Source of the DNA: Chloroflexota bacterium
Lineage (GTDB): Bacteria; Chloroflexota; Dehalococcoidia; SM23-28-2; RBG-16-64-32
Reading direction: 5' to 3'
NCBI GenBank assembly: GCA_016190405.1
Contig: JACPQO010000050.1
Coordinates: 1 to 8,875, forward strand
Length of the DNA: 8,875 nucleotides
The notes under the pieces are model-generated. The model did no database searches. It had not been told where the DNA came from and saw only the letters and a program-made list of their open reading frames with translations. Made by a program: the position numbers and the translations under genes. The stretch's first letter is position 1; each line of letters begins with the position of its first letter. Below are positions 1-5,399 of this stretch, piece by piece.

Positions 1-43
1 CCTGGCAGCCTGAAGGCAGCCGCTACGCCCCCGCCCCCTCAGG

Positions 44-61
44 GCAGGGCTGAAGCCCTGC
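44..61. repeat. Hairpin downstream of the alpha/beta hydrolase gene
   Basis: GCAGGGC (44-50) and GCCCTGC (55-61) form a perfect 7-bp stem around a TGAA loop. It starts 10 bases beyond the stop codon of the minus-strand hydrolase. No T-tract follows on the minus strand, so it is not a classical intrinsic terminator, but it may mark the transcript end. A related, imperfect copy (GCAGCC, TGAA, GGCAGC) lies at 5-20, which suggests a dispersed repeat family rather than a site specific to this gene. The first 71 bases hold no gene I can support. Confidence 0.5.
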
Positions 62-71
62 AGCTACGGGG

Positions 72-1004
72 CTATTCTGCCGGCAGCGACTCGTCGAGGA
101 GGAAGGCGCGCACCACCGCGGCGAACTTCTCCGGCCTCAGGCGCGGCAGCGAGTGGCCGGTGTCCTCGAAGACGTAGAGGCGGCCGTTCGGCAGCGAATC
201 CACCATGCGCCCGGATATCTCATCGTCCAGGATGGGGCTGTGCTCGCCCCGCAGCACCAGAGTCGGGCACTGGATGCCGGTGAGGGCGTCCCAGAGGAAG
301 TCGATCTCCGGTATGGCAGCCTTGGTGGTGATATCGGCCAGGCGGCGGTCGTAGCGGTTGGCGTAGAGGCCGTCCTCGCCCCGAACGAGGGCGTTCTGGA
401 CCAGACGCTCCAGGGACGCCTCATCGAGAGAGGGCCACTGGCGCTGGAAGAACTCCAGGGCCTGCTCGCGGGTGAAGGAGCTGGGGGGGAAGTCGGCCTT
501 GGCCGTCATGTCCGCCTGGAGGCCGCGGGCGCCCACCTTGGCCATCTGGGGCCCCATGTCCACCAGCGCCAGGTGCTGGAGCCGCGGCCAGTTCTCGCGG
601 GCGTAGGCCATGGAGCAGCGGGAGCCGAGGGAGAGGCCGACGAGGTCGAAGCGGTCGAGGCCGATGGCGCCCACGAAGGCGGCCAGGTCGGCGGCCAGGG
701 CCCACACCAGGTAGCCGCCGGGGGCTTGCTCGCTCTCGCCGTGGCCGCGCTGGTCGAAGGCGTAGATATGGAAGTCATCCAGGAGACGATTGGCGCAGTC
801 CTGCCAGTAGTAGGCGTAGTCGCGAAGGCCGTGCATGAGGACGAGGGGGCGCTCGCCGCGACCCTGCCACTCGAAGTAGTGGATGCGCAGGCCGTTAAGC
901 TTGAGCTCGCCCTCAGCGGGCTGGAGGAGATGCCCTTCGACAGGGCTCAGGGCGGGCACGGGAGATCTTTCGTTTCGCTCAGGATGACCCTCTACGCAGG
1001 TCAC
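72..1004 (-). CDS. Alpha/beta hydrolase fold protein
   Basis: This is a soluble alpha/beta hydrolase of about 310 residues, probably an esterase, lactonase or similar. The substrate cannot be read from the sequence. The fold starts near residue 33 (ELKLNGLRIHYFEW). The oxyanion motif MHG is at 57-59, the strand-4 motif DQRGHGES at 84-91, and the nucleophile elbow GLSLG has Ser125. The catalytic His284 is in DTGHSLP. The acid is likely one of Asp260, Asp261 or Glu254 in RGEHSPILDD. The start chosen is GTG at 1004, whose GTGA overlaps the TGA stop of the upstream epimerase gene and implies translational coupling. GTG at 959 is the main alternative. The first 32 or so residues are encoded by two dispersed repeats and do not look like part of the fold. 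The stop is TAG at 74-72. The fold assignment is firm; the start and substrate are not. Confidence 0.88.
   Translation of the reverse strand: MTCVEGHPERNERSPVPALSPVEGHLLQPAEGELKLNGLRIHYFEWQGRGERPLVLMHGLRDYAYYWQDCANRLLDDFHIYAFDQRGHGESEQAPGGYLVWALAADLAAFVGAIGLDRFDLVGLSLGSRCSMAYARENWPRLQHLALVDMGPQMAKVGARGLQADMTAKADFPPSSFTREQALEFFQRQWPSLDEASLERLVQNALVRGEDGLYANRYDRRLADITTKAAIPEIDFLWDALTGIQCPTLVLRGEHSPILDDEISGRMVDSLPNGRLYVFEDTGHSLPRLRPEKFAAVVRAFLLDESLPAE
931..957. repeat. Dispersed repeat of the 'CCCTTCGACAGG' type
   Basis: Bases 931-957 carry a short sequence with imperfect symmetry: GCCCT at 932-936 can pair with AGGGC at 949-953. From memory, very similar 'CCCTTCGACA..GCTCAGGG' units are scattered through many GC-rich bacterial genomes, including Chloroflexota. 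It lies at the 5' end of the hydrolase reading frame, next to a second repeat at 961-988. A count of copies in the source genome would confirm it as dispersed. Confidence 0.5.
961..988. repeat. Dispersed repeat of the 'TTTCGCTCAGGATGA' type
   Basis: The segment reads GGAGATCTTTCGTTTCGCTC followed by AGGATGAC. It matches my recollection of a widely scattered intergenic repeat whose common form contains TTCTTCGCTTCGCTCAGAATGA. It sits immediately downstream of the epimerase stop codon, within the open frame of the hydrolase. Its presence, with the repeat at 931-957, suggests insertion between two genes that were once spaced normally. Confidence 0.5.
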
Positions 1005-1447
1005 TTGGGGGGCTCGTGCTCGTGGTGGTGGTCCTCCTCGGTGTAGAACTGGAAGAGGACGCCGCCGGAGTCCTTGGGGTGGATGTAGGTCTCGGCCCAG
1101 CCGTGGGAGCGCTGGACGCCGTGGAACGGCTCGATCCCGTGGTCCTTGATCGCCCCTGCGGCGCGATCGATGTCTTCCACCTCGAAGGTGACGTGGTGCA
1201 GGCCGGGGCCGCACTCCCGGAGGAAGCGGGCGATGAAGGTGTCGTCGTCCAAAGGCTCCAGGAGCTCGAAGTGGGCGGTGCCGCCGGGGACCTCCAGGCC
1301 AACGCCCCGATATCCCTGCTCGTCGTTCTGCCAGCGGCTAGCCACCTTCATCCCCATGAGCTCGGTCAGCAGGGGCAGAGCGTCGTCCAGCTTGTGGACG
1401 GCCCAGCAGACGTGGTCCAGCCGCTTGATGCCTATCTTGTCCTTCAT
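1001..1447 (-). CDS. VOC-family protein, methylmalonyl-CoA epimerase-like
   Basis: This 148-residue protein has two glyoxalase/VOC half-modules and resembles methylmalonyl-CoA epimerase, which interconverts the (R) and (S) forms in propionyl-CoA metabolism. From the ATG, the first metal-ligand region is LDHVCWAV (His12). The central strand AHFELLEPL (58-66), with ARFLRECGPGLHHVTFEVEDI after it, is very like the epimerase family. The last strand is HPKDSGGVLFQFY, where Gln133 stands at the place of the usual Glu ligand, so the exact activity is less sure. The C-terminus is His-rich (EEDHHHEHEPPK). The frame also offers a GTG three codons upstream (1456), but GGAGG at 1459-1463 is only 2 bases from it, so I prefer ATG 1447 with an 11-base spacer. 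The gene overlaps the downstream hydrolase by 4 bases. Confidence 0.82.
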   Translation of the reverse strand: MKDKIGIKRLDHVCWAVHKLDDALPLLTELMGMKVASRWQNDEQGYRGVGLEVPGGTAHFELLEPLDDDTFIARFLRECGPGLHHVTFEVEDIDRAAGAIKDHGIEPFHGVQRSHGWAETYIHPKDSGGVLFQFYTEEDHHHEHEPPK

Positions 1448-1458
1448 ACTCGACACAA

Positions 1459-1463
1459 CCTCC
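1459..1463 (-). promoter_or_regulatory. Ribosome binding site of the epimerase-like gene
   Basis: GGAGG reads on the minus strand 11 bases before ATG 1447 and 2 bases before GTG 1456. The spacing rules out the GTG and decides the start. Confidence 0.6.
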
Positions 1464-1506
1464 GTAAAAGGCGCCAGCGTAAGCGGGCGTCACGAGCCAT
1501 GATAGC

Positions 1507-1521
1507 GGCTGCTCAGCAGCC
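1507..1521. repeat. Small inverted repeat between nuclease and epimerase genes
   Basis: GGCTGC (1507-1512), loop TCA, GCAGCC (1516-1521) form a 6-bp stem in the 118-base gap between the nuclease stop and the epimerase start, both minus-strand. No T-run follows it on the minus strand, so a terminator is doubtful. It could be an operator. A possible minus-strand -10 box, TATCAT, is adjacent (1499-1504), without a recognisable -35 box. Confidence 0.3.
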
Positions 1522-1565
1522 ACGCCACATACACCTTCTGCTGTTGGTAGAGGTGGCGGCCGGAG

Positions 1566-1991
1566 TTAGAGTTCGCCTTTGTTGGCCTTGGCTACGAAAT
1601 CCTCAAGCGTCATTATCCTGACGACGTCGCTGTGGGCGAGATGGCTGCTCAAGCCGCCGCCGACAAAGAAGTCCCGAAGACTCCAGCCGCCGCCCCCAAG
1701 CACAAGATACGCCTTATCGAAGTGCCCCTTGCTATTGAGTATCGCGTCAGCGAGGCAGATTACTTCAAAGGGCACCTTCTGCTCAGCTGTTCCGCCGACT
1801 TGCTGCCACTTCAATGAGACGAGGTATTGCCCGCCACCGGCATCTTCGGCCACCACGTCCACGATGTGTCTACGGCCTCCCAACCGAGTCCCGATGTTCT
1901 TCTGCGTCTCATAACTGTAGCCACCCCGCGTGAGGGCCGGCAGGACCATCTGCTCCAGAACACTGCCGGTGCGCGTGTCGCGGGGGTTCAA
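1566..1991 (-). CDS. Small PD-(D/E)XK-type nuclease, putative type II restriction enzyme
   Basis: This 141-residue protein looks like a minimal PD-(D/E)XK nuclease and is probably the endonuclease partner of the methyltransferase just upstream. Visible active-site candidates are Glu13 in the first helix (SVLEQMVLPAL), Asp45 in GRRHIVDVV, and SLKWQQ with Lys61 and Gln63. The acidic residue normally two before the Lys is replaced by Ser59, so the acid may be supplied elsewhere, for example by Glu70 or Glu76. A Gly-rich turn (LGGGGWSLRDFF) follows. The start is TTG at 1991, overlapping the methyltransferase TGA (TTGA). A stop codon lies directly upstream in this frame, so no earlier start exists, and GGAAGGG at 1996-2002 is well placed. 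Codon use seems less GC-biased than in flanking genes, which is consistent with transfer. Target sequence unknown. A repair or Mrr-like nuclease is the alternative. Confidence 0.72.
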   Translation of the reverse strand: MNPRDTRTGSVLEQMVLPALTRGGYSYETQKNIGTRLGGRRHIVDVVAEDAGGGQYLVSLKWQQVGGTAEQKVPFEVICLADAILNSKGHFDKAYLVLGGGGWSLRDFFVGGGLSSHLAHSDVVRIMTLEDFVAKANKGEL

Positions 1992-3106
1992 TCAACCCTT
2001 CCAATACCGTTTGCCGTGTACCCGGCTCGAACATCGGCGAGCCGCAGGCCAAACGCAAGCTGGTCGCGCCACCACTTGAGACTGTTCTTCACTTCGCTCA
2101 GCTTCTCGGCCTCAGTGGGCTTGCGGAAGACGAAGAGGTGTTCGTGCGCGATCTTATAGAAAGGATACTCTCGGCCGCGCCAGCGCTCCCGCGTGGTCTT
2201 GGTCTTCCACTGCAGCTTGATGATGTCCTCGCGGAGGATGAACCCGACATCGAGGAAGATCTGCATGATGCGGTGCGAGATCGGTACGTAGTGAAGGCGC
2301 TTGCGAGTGTCACCGATCAAGATTGCGCAGTGCTTTCCGGCCTTCAGCACACGCAAACACTCGGCTGCTGCTTTCCGCATCTCCCCGAGGTAGTCATTTA
2401 GGCTGAGACTCGACAGATCGCCAGGCACGCGGTTGCGCGAGTACGTGATGATCCCCGCATACGGGGGGTGCGTGGCGATGAGGTCGATTGTGTCGTCCCC
2501 TATCTTGTCTAGACAGCGGCAGTCGCCGACGTACGTAGAAACCTCTCCTTCTGAAGGCCAGTCCGTGGGGCGCGTGTACTCGAAGGCGAGCCTGTCGCGG
2601 GCAACCATGACTGCGTCGCGGTTGACATCCACCCCTATCGCGTGGCGCCCCAGCAGGCGGCATTCGACTAGGGTCGTTCCGCTTCCAGCCATCTGGTCGA
2701 GGATTACATCGCCCGGCCCCGTATAGCGGAGGATCAGGTTTCGAGGTATATAAGGCGACCAGTTGCCGCGGTAACTCCCCGAGTGCGTTGCCCAGTCCCC
2801 CCTGTCGGGAAAGCTCCATACGGTGGTTGATTCGGGGACGTAATCGACCGGCGGATGGTTAACGTGAGTGCGATAGGGTCCCTTGAGCGGGACGCGCGTC
2901 TTCTCTATCTGCACTTCTCGGGCGTTGTTCAGGAAAGCGAGATAGTCTTCTTGTGTGACTAACTCCATGGGGCCAAACGGGTCGTGCGCAGAACGGCGGG
3001 CCTCAACTGTCAGAACCACGCGGGTGCCTCCCTCAGGGTAGTCAGGCTCGCTACACCGCAAACGTAGCAGACGGAGAGGGTGTTCTACAAGGCTTGTGGT
3101 CACCAC
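1988..3106 (-). CDS. DNA methyltransferase (N4-cytosine or N6-adenine type)
   Basis: This 372-residue S-adenosylmethionine-dependent DNA methyltransferase resembles the N6/N4 amino-methylase family. A motif X-like stretch (WATHSGSYRGNWSPYIPRN, 105-123) precedes motif I, DQMAGSGTT (137-145). Then come the motif II acid Asp160 (GVDVN), motif III-like GDCRC (194-198) and motif IV as THPPY (212-216). The C-terminal strand HEHLFVFRKP is typical of the family. HPPY replaces the common DPPY or SPPY, so the base methylated cannot be called. The binding motif precedes the catalytic motif with little space for a large recognition domain between them; the N-terminal 100 residues and the 225-330 region could hold it. 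The start is GTG at 3106, or the next codon, also GTG (3103); no strong Shine-Dalgarno is seen. The gene is coupled to the nuclease downstream, so a type II restriction-modification role is likely. Confidence 0.88.
   Translation of the reverse strand: MVTTSLVEHPLRLLRLRCSEPDYPEGGTRVVLTVEARRSAHDPFGPMELVTQEDYLAFLNNAREVQIEKTRVPLKGPYRTHVNHPPVDYVPESTTVWSFPDRGDWATHSGSYRGNWSPYIPRNLILRYTGPGDVILDQMAGSGTTLVECRLLGRHAIGVDVNRDAVMVARDRLAFEYTRPTDWPSEGEVSTYVGDCRCLDKIGDDTIDLIATHPPYAGIITYSRNRVPGDLSSLSLNDYLGEMRKAAAECLRVLKAGKHCAILIGDTRKRLHYVPISHRIMQIFLDVGFILREDIIKLQWKTKTTRERWRGREYPFYKIAHEHLFVFRKPTEAEKLSEVKNSLKWWRDQLAFGLRLADVRAGYTANGIGRVD
1996..2002 (-). promoter_or_regulatory. Ribosome binding site for the TTG-started nuclease gene
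   Basis: GGAAGGG on the minus strand lies inside the last codons of the methyltransferase gene, 4 bases before TTG 1991. It supports a rare TTG start at a gene overlap. Confidence 0.6.
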
Positions 3107-3131
3107 CGGCGGCCCTTAGCATGGCCGTGGC
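3107..3131. other. 25-base divergent intergenic gap
   Basis: Only 25 bases separate the divergent methyltransferase (minus) and lipid kinase (plus) starts. No convincing -10/-35 pair or Shine-Dalgarno site is visible for either gene. Promoters must lie inside the opposite coding regions, or the true starts are downstream of those chosen. Confidence 0.6.
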
Positions 3132-4070
3132 ATGGCTGAGAACGACATCGACGCCTTCGGGGGGCGCAGGGATACGGTGATCATCGTGAACCCGGCGGCC
3201 CACAACCTGCCCAAGCGGAAGCGGCTCCAGGAGGCAGGGCGCTGGCTGGAGGAGCGCGGCTGGAGCGTCGAGTGGCGGGAGACGAGCGGGCCGCGGGAGG
3301 CGACGGGCCTGGCGGCGCGGGCGGCGGAACGGGGAGCGCTGCTGCTCTTCGTCTGCGGCGGCGACGGCACGCTGAACGAGGCGGCCAACGGCCTGGCCGG
3401 CAGCGAGACTGCCCTGGCGATGATCCCGGCGGGTACCGTGAACATCTGGGCCAAGGAGACCCGGCTGCCGCGCCGGCCGCTGGAGGCCGTGCAAGCGGCG
3501 ATAGAGGGGGAGCGACGACAGGTCGACCTGGGAAAGGCGGGGGAGCGCTACTTCCTGCTGATGGCGGGCTACGGCCTGGACGGGGCGATCGCGCGGCGGC
3601 TCTCGAAGGGGATGAAGGGAAGGCTGGGGGCGACCGCCTACGCCATCGCGGCCGTGCGGGAGTCGCTATCGTACCGGGGTTCGCGGCTGACGCTGCGGCT
3701 GGACGGGGAGGAGCGTCAGGCCGAGGTGCTGATGCTGGTGGCCGGCAACACCCGCAACTACGCGGGGGTGGTGGAGGTGACGCCGGAGGCGCGGGCCGAC
3801 GACGGCCTGCTCGACATCTGCGTCTACGAAGGCCGGGGCACGGCGGACATCGTCCTGCACGTGGCGAGGACGCTCCTGCGACGGCACCGCCGCTCGCGGA
3901 AGGTCACGTACCGGCAGGTGCGGCGGCTGGAGATGGGCTGGGAACGGCCGCTGCCGGTGCAGCTCGACGGCGACCTGTACGAGGAGTCGCCGGCGGAGGT
4001 GACGGTGGCGCCTGCGGCGCTGTGGGTGATGCTGCCGCGGGGTGTCAGCCTTCCGCTGTTCTCGCGCTAG
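3132..4070 (+). CDS. Diacylglycerol kinase / YegS-BmrU family lipid kinase
   Basis: This 312-residue protein of the diacylglycerol-kinase catalytic family probably phosphorylates a membrane lipid such as diacylglycerol, sphingosine-like bases or undecaprenol, using ATP. The opening strand TVIIVNPAA (15-23) is followed by the nucleotide-binding GGDGTLNEAANGL (76-88) and MIPAGTVNIWAKE (97-109), where the family usually has PxGTxND or similar. FLLMAGYGLDGAIARR in the middle and VLMLVAGNTRNYAGVVEVTPEARADDGLLD are the typical C-domain strands. The PVQLDGD motif near 276-282 completes the family signature. There are no membrane segments. The start ATG 3132 lacks a clear Shine-Dalgarno site; starts slightly downstream are not obvious before the first strand. 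The 3' end overlaps recF on the other strand. The family is firm, the lipid substrate is not. Confidence 0.9.
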   Translation: MAENDIDAFGGRRDTVIIVNPAAHNLPKRKRLQEAGRWLEERGWSVEWRETSGPREATGLAARAAERGALLLFVCGGDGTLNEAANGLAGSETALAMIPAGTVNIWAKETRLPRRPLEAVQAAIEGERRQVDLGKAGERYFLLMAGYGLDGAIARRLSKGMKGRLGATAYAIAAVRESLSYRGSRLTLRLDGEERQAEVLMLVAGNTRNYAGVVEVTPEARADDGLLDICVYEGRGTADIVLHVARTLLRRHRRSRKVTYRQVRRLEMGWERPLPVQLDGDLYEESPAEVTVAPAALWVMLPRGVSLPLFSR

Positions 4071-5238
4071 CCGCCTCGCCGACCAGTGGCCGTATCGAGC
4101 CGGCTTCCACCGCGAACAGGGCCGCGCGGGCCAGGAAGGACGGCGGGAAGCGGTCCAGGTCGGTGCCGGTGACCAGGATGTGCTCGTAGTCGTCCAGGGA
4201 GGCCAGGACGGAGCGGCGGCGGGCGGCGTCCATCTCGGACAGCACATCGTCCAGGAGGAGGACGGGGGAGTCGCCGCGACGGGCCAGGAGCAGGCGGGCC
4301 TCGGCCAGGCGCAGGGAGAGGGCGATGGTGCGCTGCTGGGCGCGGGAGGCATAGCCGGCGGCCGGGACGCCGTCGAGGGTGAACAGCAGGTCGTCGCGGT
4401 GGGGGCCCATGAGGGTCATGCCGGCGGCGATGTCGCGCGAGAGGCTCCGCTTGAGCGCGGCGGCGTAGGCCTCGGCGGCGGCCTGGCGGCTCGCGGCGGC
4501 GAGGTCCGCGCCGTCCCCTTCCAGCCGCGGCCGGTACAGCAGCGCCAGCTCCTCGCCCGGGACCAGGGAGGCGTGGACCTGTCGGGCCAGGCCGTCCAGC
4601 TCGCGAACGGCGGCGGCGCGCCGCTGGAGAATGAAGCCGCCATCCTGGCACAGCTCATCGTCCCAGAAGGAGAGCTCATCGGGGCGGGCGGCGCCCTCGC
4701 GAATGCGCTTGAGTAGGTGGTTGCGCTGGAGGAGGACGCGCTCGAAGCGCTGGCGGGCGGCGGCGTAGGGCTGTTCGACCTGGGCCAGCGTTATGTCGAG
4801 GTACCGCCGCCGCAGGGAGGGCGAGCCGCCGATGAGGCCCAGGTCCTCGGCCGTGAACAGGACGGCCGTCAGCCGGCCGACGGCGTCGGAGAGGCGTTTG
4901 GGGACGCCGTTGACCCGCACGACCTTGCCGGCGATGGGGCCATACGGCCCGGGCCGGGCCACCAGCGCGACTTCCACCTTCAAGGGGCCGCCGGCCGTCT
5001 CTACGTGGGCCAGGACGCGGGCGGCGGGCATCTCCGCGACCGGGGAGTCGCGGCGGATGAGCTGGGAGTCGGTCTCAGCGCGGAGGGAGCGCATGGTGGC
5101 CAGGAGGTAGACGGCCTCCAGGAGGTTGGTCTTGCCCTGGGCGTTGTCGCCGACGAAGACGGCCGGGGCGGCGGGCAGCTCCAGGTCCAGGCGGTGGAAG
5201 TTGCGATAGTCGAAGAGCTGGAGGCGCAGGAGCCGCAT
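4045..5238 (-). CDS. recF: DNA replication and repair protein RecF
   Basis: RecF is an SMC/ABC-like ATPase that binds gapped DNA and helps RecO and RecR load RecA at stalled forks. The 397-residue product has the usual opening (MRLLRLQLFDYRNFHRLDLEL), Walker A GDNAQGKT (30-37) followed by NLLEAVYLLA, and the RecF motif LFTAEDLGLIGGSPSLRRRY. The signature SRAQQRTIALSLRLAE has Ala300 where Gly is usual. Walker B is VLLLDD (326-331) with D-loop SEMD (334-337), and the last strand is HILVTGTD. Length is normal for the family. The frame is open upstream to 5643, but the extension runs through tandem repeats and is not RecF-like, so ATG 5238 is chosen. It lies 6 bases after TATAAT, suggesting a leaderless transcript. 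No dnaA, dnaN or gyrB is nearby; the gene is apparently monocistronic here. Confidence 0.96.
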   Translation of the reverse strand: MRLLRLQLFDYRNFHRLDLELPAAPAVFVGDNAQGKTNLLEAVYLLATMRSLRAETDSQLIRRDSPVAEMPAARVLAHVETAGGPLKVEVALVARPGPYGPIAGKVVRVNGVPKRLSDAVGRLTAVLFTAEDLGLIGGSPSLRRRYLDITLAQVEQPYAAARQRFERVLLQRNHLLKRIREGAARPDELSFWDDELCQDGGFILQRRAAAVRELDGLARQVHASLVPGEELALLYRPRLEGDGADLAAASRQAAAEAYAAALKRSLSRDIAAGMTLMGPHRDDLLFTLDGVPAAGYASRAQQRTIALSLRLAEARLLLARRGDSPVLLLDDVLSEMDAARRRSVLASLDDYEHILVTGTDLDRFPPSFLARAALFAVEAGSIRPLVGEAASARTAEG

Positions 5239-5244
5239 AAGCGA

Positions 5245-5250
5245 ATTATA
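5245..5250 (-). promoter_or_regulatory. -10 box of recF, probably leaderless transcript
   Basis: A perfect TATAAT on the minus strand is followed by 6 bases (TCGCTT) and then the recF ATG. With normal spacing, transcription would begin at the A of the ATG. No Shine-Dalgarno site is present, which agrees with a leaderless mRNA. No good -35 hexamer is seen at 16-18 bases upstream (GC-rich sequence), so the site rests on the -10 box and its position. Confidence 0.6.
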
Positions 5251-5272
5251 CGGGGCGCCCGCCGGCAGCGGC

Positions 5273-5328
<56 letters not shown>

Positions 5329-5347
5329 GGGCGAGGCGGCCCCTTTC

Positions 5348-5375
5348 TTTACAGGCGATGCGGAAGCGATATGAT
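5348..5375 (+). promoter_or_regulatory. Sigma-70-type promoter of the secreted protease gene
   Basis: TTTACA (5348-5353) and TATGAT (5370-5375) are each one base off consensus and are separated by 16 bases. Transcription would begin near 5382 and give an approximately 18-base leader that includes the Shine-Dalgarno site. A second TATGAT lies at 5380-5385 but has no -35 at proper spacing. Confidence 0.6.
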
Positions 5376-5387
5376 GCGGTATGATTT

Positions 5388-5393
5388 GGAGGG
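5388..5393 (+). promoter_or_regulatory. Ribosome binding site of the protease gene
   Basis: GGAGGG lies 6 bases before ATG 5400. A second GGAGGG (5413-5418) lies 11 bases before an in-frame GTG at 5430, which would give a shorter signal peptide (starting at KYWAALLLG). The first has better spacing and supports ATG 5400. Confidence 0.65.
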
Positions 5394-5399
5394 CCGCCG

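Noticed and set aside
83..152. Terminator or RNA gene at the 3' end of the hydrolase gene
   Set aside because: The region is coding (catalytic His region and C-terminal helix), and no tRNA-like or T-run structure is visible.
153..1046. 297-codon open frame on the plus strand
   Set aside because: It is antisense to the hydrolase, which has a complete catalytic set. The translation is low-complexity Ala/Gly/Val-rich, as expected from GC-rich shadow frames.
1499..1504. Minus-strand TATCAT as the promoter of the epimerase operon
   Set aside because: No -35-like hexamer lies at 16-18 bases, so the box alone is too weak to list as a promoter.
1016..1621. 201-codon open frame on the plus strand
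   Set aside because: Shadow of the epimerase-like gene; no recognisable fold and no ribosome binding site.
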